Positions 40,067-48,871 are shown, counted from the first letter of the stretch. The stretch is DNA of 52,242 bases from Modestobacter sp. DSM 44400 (GCF_900107175.1 NZ_FNOZ01000028.1:1-52242), one strand, 5' to 3'. A program made the numbers and translations. The notes: generated from the sequence alone by a model not told the origin.

Positions 40067-40240
40067 ATGAAGACCTTCGCCTGTGGGGACGTCGTCCCCG
40101 GCTGCACCGCCCACTTCACCGCTGTCGACGAGGCGGCCGTGCCGAGCCTGGTGGCTGCGCACGCGAGCGCCGACCACGGCCTCGCCACCGTCCCACCGGA
40201 GCTCGTGCAGGCGGCGCGCGGCGCCCTGGTCAGCGTGTGA
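40067..40240 (+). CDS. DUF1059 small protein
   Basis: 57 residues. It opens MKTFACGDVVPGCTAHFTA and has the VAAHASADHGL block, the two conserved parts of DUF1059 with Cys-6/Cys-13 and the H-A-x-x-D-H-G pattern suggesting metal binding. Function unknown. ATG at 40067 with GAGGAG 8 bases upstream. It lies 95 bp after the EAL gene in the same direction and ends in a terminator-like hairpin. Confidence 0.88.
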   Translation: MKTFACGDVVPGCTAHFTAVDEAAVPSLVAAHASADHGLATVPPELVQAARGALVSV

Positions 40241-40271
40241 AAGGACCCCGTCGACAGTCGCCGGCGGGGTC
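40241..40271. terminator. Short hairpin of the GGACCC family between convergent genes
   Basis: AAGGACCCCG directly after the DUF1059 stop pairs with CGGGGTC at 40265-40271. The aldo-keto reductase gene ends ten bases further from the other side, so the hairpin can serve both. The inner CTCG core seen in other copies is missing. Confidence 0.6.
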
Positions 40272-40280
40272 GCTGCCGGT

Positions 40281-41204
40281 TCAGGCGCTCGCGTCGGTGA
40301 GGAGCTGCCGCTCCTCGTCGGTGAGCACCAGGTCCAGCATCGGCAGCAGGTCGGCCAGCTGGTCGACCGAGCGCCCGCTGGCGATCGGCGCGGTCACCGT
40401 CGGCTGGTCGGCCAACCACCGCAGCGCCACCGCCGCACCGGTTCCGCCGTGCGCGCCGGCCACCTCGGCCAGCGCGGCCAGCACCCGGTCACCCTTCTCC
40501 CCCACGTACTGCGACGCGCCCTTGGCCCGCGGCGAGTCGATCTGCTCCCCCGCCCGGTACTTCCCGGTGAGGAAGCCCCGCGCCAGCCCGAAGTAGGGCA
40601 TCGACCCCAGCCCGTGCTCGGCGACGACGTCGCGCAACTCGGCCTCGTAGGCGCCTCGCTCCATCAGGTTGTAGTGCGGCTGCAGCCCCACGTACCGGGC
40701 GACACCCAGCCGCTGCGACGTCTCCAGCGCCTCGGTCACCCGCTTCGCCGAGTAGTTCGACGCCGCGATGTGGCGGACCTTGCCGGCCTGCACCAGCTCG
40801 TCGAAGGCGGTGAGCGTCTCCTCCAGCGGCGTGGTCTCGTCGTCGTAGTGGGCGTAGTAGAGGTCGATGGTGTCGGTCTGCAGGTTGCGCAGCGAACGCT
40901 CCGCGGCGGCCCGGACCTCCGGGGCGGACAGCGGGTGCTCCTTGTCCCCCGGTGAGGCCTTGGTGGCCACTACCACGCGGTCGTGCATGCCGCGCTCGGT
41001 GAGCCACCGGCCGAGGATCTGCTCGGACAGGCCGTTGCCGTACATCTCGGCGGTGTCGACGAACGGGGACTGGGTGCTGGGAACGGCGTCGACGAAGCGG
41101 TCCAGGAGCGCGAAGGACGTCGCCTCGTCCGCCGTCCAGCCGAACACGTTGCCGCCCAGGCAGAGGTCGCTGACGGTCAGATCGGTCCCAGGGAGCTGTG
41201 GCAT
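40281..41204 (-). CDS. Aldo/keto reductase
   Basis: 307-residue NADPH-dependent oxidoreductase with a TIM barrel. Catalytic residues are visible: Asp and Tyr in FVDTAEMYGNGLSEQILG, Lys in VVATKASPG and His in LYYAHYDDETTP. GKVRHIAASNYSAKRVTEA and PIASGRSVDQLAD are typical cofactor-binding and C-terminal motifs. ATG at 41204. The substrate is not evident. A bidirectional hairpin follows the stop. Confidence 0.92.
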   Translation of the reverse strand: MPQLPGTDLTVSDLCLGGNVFGWTADEATSFALLDRFVDAVPSTQSPFVDTAEMYGNGLSEQILGRWLTERGMHDRVVVATKASPGDKEHPLSAPEVRAAAERSLRNLQTDTIDLYYAHYDDETTPLEETLTAFDELVQAGKVRHIAASNYSAKRVTEALETSQRLGVARYVGLQPHYNLMERGAYEAELRDVVAEHGLGSMPYFGLARGFLTGKYRAGEQIDSPRAKGASQYVGEKGDRVLAALAEVAGAHGGTGAAVALRWLADQPTVTAPIASGRSVDQLADLLPMLDLVLTDEERQLLTDASA

Positions 41205-41558
41205 GCGCCCCACGCTAGGTCGACCGCGGCGACGTCGCGCGGCGGACCCCCGGGGTGCACAGAACGTGACGGTTGTGACCAACGGGTCGGAAAACCCCGT
41301 GAATCCGGGGACAGCGCTGGCCAGGACGGGGGTCGGCATGGCAGCGTGCGCCGCGTTCCTGGTCGACGACGTGGTCGGCCAGACCCGCCCACCGGGCCCC
41401 GCGGGATGCTCCTGTCAGCACCACGGGGCACGGTGGAGGCCCCGGCGTCCGCTCCCGGACGACCAGGGTGAGTGCCCGGTGCGAAGCCGGGCACGACGAC
41501 CAACGGCGTCCACCCCGCACCGGGGCAGACCGCCCGAGACTCCAGGAAGAGGACCACG
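41205..41558 (+). promoter_or_regulatory. Upstream region of the HU gene with a leader hairpin
   Basis: This 354-bp stretch between the divergent aldo-keto reductase and HU genes has no gene that I accept. A hairpin GTGCCCGG/CCGGGCAC with a seven-base loop lies at 41472-41494, about 65 bp before the HU start, and could lie in its leader. No clear -35/-10 pair was identified. Confidence 0.45.
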
Positions 41559-41846
41559 ATGAACAAGGCCGAACTCGTCTCTGCCATCGCCAAGCGCGCC
41601 GACGTCCCCGCGTCGACCGTCGACTCCGTGATCGACGGCCTCCGTGAGGAGCTGGTCGAGGCGATCACCCGCGGCGAGAAGGTGGCCGTCCCCGGCCTGC
41701 TGACCGTCGAGCGCACCCAGCGCTCCGCCCGCACCGGCCGCAACCCGCAGACCGGCGAGTCGCTCGAGATCGCCGCGGCGAACACCGTCAAGGTGACCGC
41801 CGGTTCCAACCTCAAGAAGGCCGCGAGCGCCGTCCCGGTCGACTGA
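41559..41846 (+). CDS. HU-family DNA-binding protein
   Basis: 95 residues, a complete HU/IHF fold: MNKAELVSAIAKRADVP, then VAVPGLLTVERTQRSARTGRNPQTGE, where RNPQTGE is the DNA-minor-groove arm, and VKVTAGSNLKKA. It lacks the Lys/Ala-rich tail of mycobacterial HupB and Streptomyces HupS, so it is the short HupA type. ATG at 41559 with AGGAAGAGGA before it. It is expected to be abundant and is followed by a strong hairpin. It binds and bends DNA in the nucleoid. Confidence 0.95.
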   Translation: MNKAELVSAIAKRADVPASTVDSVIDGLREELVEAITRGEKVAVPGLLTVERTQRSARTGRNPQTGESLEIAAANTVKVTAGSNLKKAASAVPVD

Positions 41847-41850
41847 AGAA

Positions 41851-41907
41851 GGACCCGGCTGCTCCCCACGACGCGCTCCGCGCGCAGCGGGGCCCTGCAG
41901 CCGGGCC
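41851..41907 (+). terminator. Terminator hairpin of the GGACCC repeat family, 3' of HU
   Basis: GGACCCGGCTGC (41851-41862) pairs with GCAGCCGGGCC (41897-41907) around an inner arm CCCC..GCGCTCCGCGCGC..GGGG. It starts five bases after the HU stop. Confidence 0.75.
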
Positions 41908-42011
41908 GTTCCAGCACCGAGCACCACCCGGCGCCCCCGTCCACTTCCTGGCCCCGTGTCAGGATGCGGGCGGGGGCGCCGCTCATCGGGGAGCCGGCCA
42001 CCGACTCGGGG

Positions 42012-43265
42012 GTGTCCGTGACTGACGTGTTGACCGACCTGTCCGTGACCACCGACCCTGCGGAGGTCGGGTTCGACGCCGACCGGCTGAAGCGGCTGGA
42101 CCGCCGGCTGGCCCGGTGGGTCGACGAGGGGCAGCTGCCCGGCTTCCTCGTCACCGTCGCCCGGCACGGGCAGCTCGTGCACGTCGGCCGGGGAGGGCAC
42201 CGCGACGTCGGGGCGGGCCGGCCCGTCACCGACGACACCCGCTGGCGCATCTACTCGATGACCAAGGCGGTGACCTCCGTGGCGGCGATGTCGCTGTACG
42301 AGGAGGGCGCCTTCGAGCTGGGCGACCCGATCAGCCGCTGGCTGCCGGAGTGGGCCGACACCCCGGTCTACGTCGCCGGCTCCGAGCTCAAGCCGGTCAC
42401 CGTCCCCCAGGTCGAGCCGATCCGCGTCTGGCACCTGCTCACCCACACCGCCGGCATCACCTACGGCTTCCACCACGCCCACCCGGTCGACACCCTCTAC
42501 CGGCTGCGCGGCTACGAGTGGGGCACCCCGCCCGGCGCCGACAACGCCGAGGTCAGCCGCCAGCTCGCCGCCATGCCACTGCTGTTCCAGCCGGGCAGCG
42601 AGTGGAACTACGGGATGTCCACCGACGTGCTCGGCCGGCTGGTCGAGGTGATCGCCGGCAAGCCGCTGGACGAGGTGTTCGCCGAACGCGTGTTCGCACC
42701 CCTCGGCATGACCGAGACGTCCTTCGGGCTGCGGCCCGGCGACGACGTCGACAGCCTGGCCCGCCTGTACGGCCCGGGCGTCGTCCCGATGCCGGCACCG
42801 TTCGAGGAGGCCGCGCACTCCACGCCGGCGTTCCTGTCCGGCGGCGGCGGCCTGGTCTCCACCGCCGGGAGCTACCTGCGGTTCGTCGAGATGCTGCGTC
42901 GCGGCGGTTCGGTCCGGAACGACCCGGACGCCGGCCGGGTGCTCGGCTCCCGCACCGTGGCCCACATGGTGCGCAACCACCTGCCCGGCGGCGTGGACCT
43001 GGAGACCTACGGCCGGCCGCTGTACGCCGAGTCCCCGCTGCGCGGCGTCGGCTTCGGGCTGGGCTTCTCGATGGTGCTCGACCCGGCCCGCTACGGCACG
43101 GTGGCCAGCGTGGGCGACTACAGCTGGGGCGGCGCCGCGTCGACGGCGTTCTACGTCGACCCGGTCGAGGACCTGACGGTGACCTTCTACACGCAGCTGC
43201 TGCCCTCGAGCACGCTGCCGATCCGGTCGTACCTGCGGCAGCTGGTGAACCAGGCGCTCGTCTGA
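42012..43265 (+). CDS. Serine hydrolase / beta-lactamase-related protein
   Basis: 417 residues of the class C beta-lactamase/esterase (PF00144) fold. SxxK is in IYSMTKAVTSVAAM. The Tyr motif is EWNYGMSTDVLGRLVE, and RVWHLLTHTAGITYGF and GLGFSMVLDP are typical. No signal peptide is seen, so it is likely a cytosolic esterase or lipase, similar to EstB-type enzymes, rather than a resistance enzyme. The GTG at 42012 is used; an ATG at 41964 would add 16 residues. The acetamidase gene follows after 39 bp and is probably cotranscribed. Confidence 0.88.
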   Translation: MSVTDVLTDLSVTTDPAEVGFDADRLKRLDRRLARWVDEGQLPGFLVTVARHGQLVHVGRGGHRDVGAGRPVTDDTRWRIYSMTKAVTSVAAMSLYEEGAFELGDPISRWLPEWADTPVYVAGSELKPVTVPQVEPIRVWHLLTHTAGITYGFHHAHPVDTLYRLRGYEWGTPPGADNAEVSRQLAAMPLLFQPGSEWNYGMSTDVLGRLVEVIAGKPLDEVFAERVFAPLGMTETSFGLRPGDDVDSLARLYGPGVVPMPAPFEEAAHSTPAFLSGGGGLVSTAGSYLRFVEMLRRGGSVRNDPDAGRVLGSRTVAHMVRNHLPGGVDLETYGRPLYAESPLRGVGFGLGFSMVLDPARYGTVASVGDYSWGGAASTAFYVDPVEDLTVTFYTQLLPSSTLPIRSYLRQLVNQALV

Positions 43266-43304
43266 CCCGCGCCCGTCCGCCCTCCCAGGCGTCAAGATGG
43301 GGTC

Positions 43305-44249
43305 ATGGAGATCCTGGAGCCCGACGAGCGGACGCTGCACGGCTGGTTCGACCCGGGCCTCCCGGCGGCACTGACCGTCGACCCGGGGACGACGGTGCGC
43401 ATCGGCACGCTGGACTCCGGCTGGTCGACCGGCCCCTACACCGGGCCGGACACCCCCGAGGGCCTCGCTGCCCGGCCGCGGCACCCGGCGCACGACGGTG
43501 CTTTCGGCCACGCGCTCACCGGGCCGGTCGCCGTCCGGGGCGCGGAGCCGGGTCAGGTGCTCACCATCCGGATCGACGACGTCGTCCCCGGCGCCTTCGG
43601 GACGACGTACTGCGGGCTGCGGCCCACCGCGCTCAACGAGCGGCTGGGCGTGCTGGCCGCGCCGGTCGTGCACCGCTGGACGCTGGACGGCGCCGCCGCC
43701 ATCGGCCGTAACCAGGCCGGGCACAGCGTCGCGCTGCGGCCCTTCCTGGGGGTGATGGGCGTGCCGCCGGCCGAGCCCGGGCGGCACTCGACCACCCCGC
43801 CCTACTGGCACGGCGGAAACCTGGACTGTCGCGAGCTGGTCGCCGGCTCGACGCTCTACCTGCCGGTGACGGTGCCCGGCGGGCTGCTGTCGGTCGGCGA
43901 CGGGCACGCCGCGCAGGGCGACGGCGAGGTGTCCGGGACGGCGATCGAATGCCCGATGGAGCGCGTCGACCTCACTCTGGACGTGCTGCCGGACCTGTTC
44001 GGCGCCCCGGTGCGGACGCCGGTGGCCCACACCCCCGCCGGCTGGGTGACCATGGGCGTCGCCGACGACCTGGACGAGGCGATGGCGATCGCGCTGGACG
44101 CCATGCTCGACGTGCTGGCCGCGCTGCACGGCATCGGCCGCTCCGACGCGCTGGCGCTGGCCAGCACGGTGGTGAGCCTGCGCGTGACGCAGGTGGTGAA
44201 CCAGGTCGTGGGGGTGCACGCCGTCCTGCCGGACGGCGCCGTTCGCTAG
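43305..44249 (+). CDS. Acetamidase/formamidase family protein
   Basis: 314 residues of the FmdA_AmdA family, metal-dependent hydrolases of short amides to acid and ammonia. Motifs: TVRIGTLDSGWST, GPVAVRGAEPGQVLTIRIDD, RPFLGVMGVPPAEPGRHST, YWHGGNLDCRELVAGSTLYLPV and SVGDGHAAQGDGEVSGTAIE, which carry the metal-binding Asp/His. ATG at 43305 is 39 bp after the serine hydrolase gene. A terminator hairpin follows. An amidase gene at 32.7-34.3 kb may serve a related purpose. Confidence 0.92.
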   Translation: MEILEPDERTLHGWFDPGLPAALTVDPGTTVRIGTLDSGWSTGPYTGPDTPEGLAARPRHPAHDGAFGHALTGPVAVRGAEPGQVLTIRIDDVVPGAFGTTYCGLRPTALNERLGVLAAPVVHRWTLDGAAAIGRNQAGHSVALRPFLGVMGVPPAEPGRHSTTPPYWHGGNLDCRELVAGSTLYLPVTVPGGLLSVGDGHAAQGDGEVSGTAIECPMERVDLTLDVLPDLFGAPVRTPVAHTPAGWVTMGVADDLDEAMAIALDAMLDVLAALHGIGRSDALALASTVVSLRVTQVVNQVVGVHAVLPDGAVR

Positions 44250-44252
44250 CTC

Positions 44253-44310
44253 AAGGACCCCCTTGCCCCCCGCCACTCGCACGCTCGCGGCGGAACCCTG
44301 CAAGGGGGCC
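44253..44310. terminator. Terminator hairpin of the GGACCC repeat family, 3' of acetamidase gene
   Basis: AAGGACCCCCTTGC pairs through CCCCCTTGC with GCAAGGGGG (44300-44308). The inner arm contains CCGCCACTCGCACGCTCGCG. It stands between convergent genes. Confidence 0.8.
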
Positions 44311-44335
44311 GCCGACTCGGGGAGGACGGGGTCCT

Positions 44336-44893
44336 CTACTCCCCCGTGACGCCGTCGATGCACTCCCGCAGCAGGTCGGCGTGGCCGTTGTGCCGCGCGT
44401 ACTCCTCGATCATGTGCAGGTAGATCCAGCGCAGTGACACCGCCTGGCCGCGGCGCAGCCCGGCGCCGACGTCGTCCAGGGAGTCGTGCTGGGCGGCCAG
44501 CGCCCGGCTGACCTCGAGCTCCTGGGCGAACACGGCGAACTCGCGGGCGACGGCGGTGTCCGGGTCCGGGTGGTCGGTGTCGCGGCCCACCGCGTCGAAG
44601 TCGCCGTCGTCGTCATCGAGGCCGTAGTACAGCGGCGGCGCCTGCTGGCCGTCGAGGACGCGCCGGAACCAGGCGCGCTCCACCTCGGTCAGGTGCCGGA
44701 CCAGCCCACGCAGGCTCATCGTCGACGGCGGCACCGACCGGCTGCCCAGCTGCTCGGCGGTCAGCCCCGCGCACTTGACCAGCAGGGTCGCCCGGTGCAG
44801 CTCCAGCCAGGCCTCCACCGCCGCCCGCTCGCCGTCCCGGAACGGCGGGTCGACCCGATCGGGTGCGGGCGGGAACTGCGGCGGTGTCGTCAC
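44336..44893 (-). CDS. DinB-superfamily protein (DUF664-like)
   Basis: 185 residues of a four-helix bundle. Metal-ligand His are expected in LRGLVRHLTEVERAWFRR and in HMIEEYARHNGHADLLRE, both well kept. Proteins of this type are metal-dependent and often thiol (mycothiol) transferases in actinobacteria. GTG at 44893 is used; an upstream ATG adds an unrelated N-terminus. It is divergent from folP2 by only 34 bp, so their promoters overlap. Confidence 0.85.
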   Translation of the reverse strand: MTTPPQFPPAPDRVDPPFRDGERAAVEAWLELHRATLLVKCAGLTAEQLGSRSVPPSTMSLRGLVRHLTEVERAWFRRVLDGQQAPPLYYGLDDDDGDFDAVGRDTDHPDPDTAVAREFAVFAQELEVSRALAAQHDSLDDVGAGLRRGQAVSLRWIYLHMIEEYARHNGHADLLRECIDGVTGE

Positions 44894-44927
44894 CTGGGTG
44901 ATCCTGCCCCTCTGCTTGGCTGACCTC

Positions 44928-45788
44928 GTGCTGCGACTGGGTTCCCTCGACGTGCCGGACGGCGGACTGGTCGTGATGGCGATCGTGAACCGCACCCCGG
45001 ACTCCTTCTACGACCGCGGTGCGACGTACGAGCTCGACGCAGCGGTGGCCCGGGTGGGGCAGGTGGTCGCCGAAGGCGCGGACATGGTGGACGTCGGCGG
45101 GGTCAAGGCCGCCCCGGGCGAGGACGTCTCGCCGGCGGAGGAGGTCCGGCGCACCGTGGACCTGGTCGCCGCCATCCGCGCGGCCCACCCGCAGCTGCCC
45201 ATCTCCATCGACACCTGGCGGGCCGAGGTGGCCCGGGAGGCGCTCACCGCCGGCGCCGACGTGGTCAACGACGCGTGGGGCGGGGTCGACCCCGAGCTGG
45301 CCACCGTGGCCGCGCAGACCGGTGCCGGGATCGTCTGCACGCACGCCGGCGGGCTGCCGCCGCGCACCCGCCCGCACCGGGTCAGCTACCCCGACGTGAT
45401 GGCCGACGTCATCACCCGGACGACGGCGCTCGCCAGGGCCGCCGTGGACGCCGGCGTGGACCCCGAACGGGTGCTGGTCGACCCCGGCCATGACTTCGGC
45501 AAGAACACCCGGCACTCCCTGGAGGCCACCCGGCGCCTCGACGAGCTGGTCGCCACGGGCTGGCCGGTGCTGGTGGCACTGTCGAACAAGGACTTCGTCG
45601 GGGAGACCCTCGACGTCCCGCTCGACCAGCGGCTCACCGGCACCCTCGCGGCCACCGCGGTCAGCGCCTGGCTGGGCGCCCGGGTGTTCCGGGCCCACGA
45701 CGTGCTGGCGACCCGGCAGACGCTGGACATGGTGGCCGCGATCCGCGGCGACCGGCCGCCACTGCGCACCACCCGCGGGCTCGCCTGA
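44928..45788 (+). CDS. folP2: FolP2-type dihydropteroate synthase homologue
   Basis: 286 residues of the DHPS TIM barrel. It has MAIVNRTPDSFYDRGATY, DVGGVKAAPGEDV, SIDTWRAEVA, VNDAWGG and DPGHDFGKN. True DHPS has STRPG after DxGG and SxRKxF near the end; here VKAAPG and ALSNKDFVGE stand instead. These are features of the actinobacterial FolP2 paralogues, shown in mycobacteria to lack DHPS activity and to sit beside gpgS. The product is therefore probably not a folate enzyme. Start GTG at 44928. Confidence 0.85.
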   Translation: MLRLGSLDVPDGGLVVMAIVNRTPDSFYDRGATYELDAAVARVGQVVAEGADMVDVGGVKAAPGEDVSPAEEVRRTVDLVAAIRAAHPQLPISIDTWRAEVAREALTAGADVVNDAWGGVDPELATVAAQTGAGIVCTHAGGLPPRTRPHRVSYPDVMADVITRTTALARAAVDAGVDPERVLVDPGHDFGKNTRHSLEATRRLDELVATGWPVLVALSNKDFVGETLDVPLDQRLTGTLAATAVSAWLGARVFRAHDVLATRQTLDMVAAIRGDRPPLRTTRGLA

Positions 45789-45806
45789 CCAGCCGTCGTC
45801 GTGCGC

Positions 45807-45842
45807 TCATCGGGGTCTCAGCGGATGACGAGACCCCGATGA
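45807..45842. terminator. 13-bp bidirectional hairpin between folP2 and a DinB-like gene
   Basis: TCATCGGGGTCTC (45807-45819) pairs exactly with GAGACCCCGATGA (45830-45842) across a ten-base loop, with further pairing outside (GTGC/GCAC). It lies between convergent genes. Confidence 0.8.
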
Positions 45843-45889
45843 CTGCACAAACGCGCGGCGCCGGCCGAGGTGGCGCCGGGGCCTGACGG

Positions 45890-46477
45890 TCAGCCCCGGC
45901 GGTCGACCTGCTCGGCTGCGGCCTGGACCCGGGCCCGGTGCTCGACCCGGTGGGCGGGGTCCTCGGAGCCCAGGTTCGACAGCCCCTCCCGCGCGCCGAC
46001 GGCGCCGTCGGCCAACTCGCGCACGATGTCGGCGTGGCCGGCGTGCCGGTGGGTCTCCGCGACCAGGTGCACGAGCACCCGGTGCAGCGTCGGCTCCCGG
46101 CGCTCGGCGGGCCACCAGGGCACGAGGCCGGTCGCGTCCAGGTCCAGCGCAGCGACGGTCGCGTCGCCGTGGGCCCACACCCGGCGGTAGAGCGCGACGA
46201 TCTCCTCCCGCGTCTCCTCGGCCGTGGCCCACATGTCCGCCTCCGGCTCGGCGTCGTCCGCGGCCCACGGCAGCCGCTCGGGGAAGGGCCGGCCGAAGAC
46301 CTCCCCCAGGTAGCCGGCGTCCACTGCGGCCAGGTGCTTGACCAGGCCCAGCAGGTTCGTGCCGGTGGGCGTCAGGGGCCGGCGGACGTCGAGCTCGGAG
46401 GCGCCCTCCAGCTTCCAGACCACCACCTCGCGGGCGCGCTGCAGGTAGGCGAGCAGGTCGTCCTTCAGGTCGCTCAT
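45890..46477 (-). CDS. DinB-superfamily protein (DUF664)
   Basis: 195 residues beginning MSDLKDDLLAYLQRAREVVV. The helix-bundle metal ligands are expected in LLGLVKHLAAVDAGYLGE and HLVAETHRHAGHADIVRE, both typical of DUF664. It is a distant paralogue of the DinB-like protein 1 kb upstream, on the same strand. ATG at 46477. Probably a metal-dependent thiol-linked transferase or hydrolase, with unknown substrate. Confidence 0.88.
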   Translation of the reverse strand: MSDLKDDLLAYLQRAREVVVWKLEGASELDVRRPLTPTGTNLLGLVKHLAAVDAGYLGEVFGRPFPERLPWAADDAEPEADMWATAEETREEIVALYRRVWAHGDATVAALDLDATGLVPWWPAERREPTLHRVLVHLVAETHRHAGHADIVRELADGAVGAREGLSNLGSEDPAHRVEHRARVQAAAEQVDRRG

Positions 46478-46672
46478 GGGCCGGTAGAATGCCCGGTGGC
46501 GACGAGCGGGGCCAGCGCGTTCTGGTGGAGTTGCTCGGCGGCGCCACCGTTCGAGGCAGGCAACCGGTCGGCGACCTGGGCTTCGCCGCCTAGCGCGACC
46601 GGCGAGGGCACCGTCGTCGGGCTGTAGGCAACCGCCGCACCGCCCTGACGCCCACTCGATAGGTTGCCCGGC

Positions 46673-47098
46673 ATGGCTGACACCGGGTTCCACACCGCCG
46701 ACGAGCTCAACGCGATGTTGCCGGGCACGCTGCCGGGCCTGCTCGGCATCGTCGTCGACACCCACGAGCCCGGCCGGTTGACCGCCCACCTGGACATCCG
46801 CTCGGAGCTGCTGGCCCCCAACGGCTACCTGCACGCGGCCACCGTCGTCGCCCTCGCCGACACCAGCTGCGGCCTGCCCACCCGGGCCCTGCTGCCCGAG
46901 GGGTCCACCGGCTTCACTACCATCGAGCTCAAGAGCAACCACCTCGGCACCGCCCGGGAGGGCCGCATCGCAGCCGTCGCGACCAACGTGCACGCCGGCC
47001 GGACGACGCAGGTCTGGGACGCGGTGGTCACCAACGAGGCCACCGGCAAGACGATGGCGCTGTTCCGCTGCACCCAGTCGGTGCTGTGGCCGCGCTGA
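46673..47098 (+). CDS. PaaI-type acyl-CoA thioesterase
   Basis: 141-residue hot-dog fold thioesterase. It has LTAHLDIRSELLAPNGYLHAATVVALADTS with the typical N-G-x-x-H-x-x-x-x-x-x-x-D pattern of PaaI/YbgC-like enzymes, then TTIELKSNHLGTAREG. ATG at 46673. It precedes an acyl-CoA ligase gene by about 100 bp in the same direction, so the two act on related acyl-CoA chemistry. Confidence 0.88.
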   Translation: MADTGFHTADELNAMLPGTLPGLLGIVVDTHEPGRLTAHLDIRSELLAPNGYLHAATVVALADTSCGLPTRALLPEGSTGFTTIELKSNHLGTAREGRIAAVATNVHAGRTTQVWDAVVTNEATGKTMALFRCTQSVLWPR

Positions 47099-47202
47099 GC
47101 ACCGCCGTCCTCCGGTCGGGTACTGACTGGTAACCCGCATGGCTAGCGGCCTCCGCCGGGTGTGAGACTGGCGTCACCCCACCGAGTCGAGGAGGACCCA
47201 CC

Positions 47203-48801
47203 GTGGCGTTCGCCAGCCGCTATCCCGATGTCGAGATCCCCGAGCTGTCGGTACCGCAGTTCGTGCTGGCTGGTGCCGCTGACCGCGCCGACGCCCCGGC
47301 ACTGATCGACGGCCTCTCCGGCGAGACGATCACCCACGGCCAGTTGGCCGCCCACGTCGACCGGTTCGCCGCCGCGCTGCACGCCCGCGGCCTGCGCAAG
47401 GGCGACGTCGTCGCGGTGCTGTGTCCCAACACCATCTGGTACCCGGTGGTCTTCCACGGCATCGCCGCCGCCGGCTGCGTGACCAGCCCGATCAACTCGC
47501 TGTACACCCCCGACGAGATCGCCTTCCAGCTGAAGGACTCCGGCGCCAAGGTGCTGGTGACCATCTCGATGTTCCTGGACCGGGCGCAGGCCGCGGTGGA
47601 GAAGCAGCCGGTCGACGAGATCGTCGTCCTGGACGGCGCCGAGGGGCACGCCTCGCTGCTCGACCTGCTCGGCTCCGACGCCCCCTCGGTCTCCATCGAC
47701 ATCGACCCGGCCACCGACCTGGTCACGCTGCCCTACTCCAGCGGCACCACCGGGCTGCCCAAGGGCGTGATGCTGACCCACCGCAACCTGGTGGCCAACG
47801 TCAGCCAGTCGCGTCCGCTGGCCGGGGTGGTCGACGGCGAGGAACGGATCATCGCCGTCCTGCCGTTCTTCCACATCTACGGCCTGACCGTGCTCATGAA
47901 CCAGGGCCTGCAGTGGGGCGGCGCGGTGGTGACCCTGCCGCGCTTCGACCTCGAGCAGTTCCTGCGGGTCATCCAGGACCACAAGATCACCCGGGCGTTC
48001 GTGGCTCCGCCGATCGTGCTGGCGCTGGCCAAGCATCCGCTGGTCGACTCCTTCGACCTCTCCTCCCTGCGGAGCATCACCTCCGGCGCCGCTTCGCTGG
48101 ACGAGTCGCTGGCCCAGGCCGCCCAGGACCGGCTGCGCAAGGGCGCCGACAGCGGCGTCACCGTCGGCCAGGGCTACGGGATGACCGAGCTCTCCCCCGT
48201 CTCGCACACCACTCCCGAGGTCGGTCTCGAGCCGGCCGGCACCGGCCCGACCCCGAAGGGGTCGGTCGGCTACGCGATCCCCAACACCGAGTGCCGGCTG
48301 ATCGACCCGGCCACGGGCGAGGACGCCGGCTCCGGCGAGCGCGGCGAGCTGTGGGTCCGCGGACCGCAGGTGATGTCCGGCTACCTGAACAACGCACAAG
48401 CCACCGCCGACACCCTGGACGCCGAGGGCTGGCTGCACACCGGCGACGTGGCGGTCGTCGACGACGAGGGCCGCTACACCGTGGTCGACCGGGTCAAGGA
48501 GCTCATCAAGTACAAGGGCTACCAGGTCGCCCCGGCCGAGTTGGAGGCCGTGCTGCTCGGTCACCCGGAGATCGCCGACGCCGCCGTCATCGGTGTGCTG
48601 GAGCGCGACAGCGGCGAGGAGCTGCCCAAGGCCTTCGTCGTCCGCGTGCCGGGCTCGGAGCTGACCGGGGACGGCGTGAAGTCCTTCATCGCCGAGCGGG
48701 TCGCCCCGCACAAGAAGATCCGGCTGGTCGAGTTCATCGATGCCGTGCCGAAGTCCGCCGCTGGAAAGATCCTGCGCAAGGACCTCAAGGCCCGTGCCTG
48801 A
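47203..48801 (+). CDS. AMP-dependent acyl-CoA synthetase (4-coumarate:CoA ligase-like)
   Basis: 532 residues of the ANL superfamily, which forms an acyl-AMP and then an acyl-CoA. The P-loop motif is LPYSSGTTGLPKGVMLTH; VGQGYGMTELSPVSH (A5), GWLHTGDVAVVDDEGRY (A7), VDRVKELIKYKGYQVAPAELE (A8) and the catalytic Lys in SAAGKILRKDL (A10) are all intact. The form of A5 and A8 resembles plant-type 4-coumarate ligases and actinobacterial aryl/fatty-acid ligases. GTG at 47203 with GAGGAGGA upstream. It is followed by a hairpin and an esterase gene. Confidence 0.92.
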   Translation: MAFASRYPDVEIPELSVPQFVLAGAADRADAPALIDGLSGETITHGQLAAHVDRFAAALHARGLRKGDVVAVLCPNTIWYPVVFHGIAAAGCVTSPINSLYTPDEIAFQLKDSGAKVLVTISMFLDRAQAAVEKQPVDEIVVLDGAEGHASLLDLLGSDAPSVSIDIDPATDLVTLPYSSGTTGLPKGVMLTHRNLVANVSQSRPLAGVVDGEERIIAVLPFFHIYGLTVLMNQGLQWGGAVVTLPRFDLEQFLRVIQDHKITRAFVAPPIVLALAKHPLVDSFDLSSLRSITSGAASLDESLAQAAQDRLRKGADSGVTVGQGYGMTELSPVSHTTPEVGLEPAGTGPTPKGSVGYAIPNTECRLIDPATGEDAGSGERGELWVRGPQVMSGYLNNAQATADTLDAEGWLHTGDVAVVDDEGRYTVVDRVKELIKYKGYQVAPAELEAVLLGHPEIADAAVIGVLERDSGEELPKAFVVRVPGSELTGDGVKSFIAERVAPHKKIRLVEFIDAVPKSAAGKILRKDLKARA

Positions 48802-48802
48802 G

Positions 48803-48856
48803 AAAGGACCCCTCCCCCGAGTCCTTCGCAAGCTCAGGCCACGCCGGGGAGGGGCC
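48803..48856 (+). terminator. Terminator hairpin of the GGACCC repeat family, 3' of the ligase gene
   Basis: AAAGGACCCCTCCCC pairs through GGACCCCTCCCC with GGGGAGGGGCC (48846-48856). The inner arm contains CTTCGCAAGCTCAGG. It begins one base after the ligase stop. Confidence 0.75.
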
Positions 48857-48871
48857 GGGCTCGACCTGCGC

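Noticed and set aside
41338-41562. Short + strand frame upstream of HU starting MAACAAFLVDD
   Set aside because: Pro/Arg-rich content, no clear ribosome binding site, and it runs into the HU start; treated as leader DNA.
41415-44363. Long minus-strand frame opposite the HU, serine hydrolase and acetamidase genes
   Set aside because: Same GC-rich shadow effect; the sense genes have complete motifs and ribosome binding sites.
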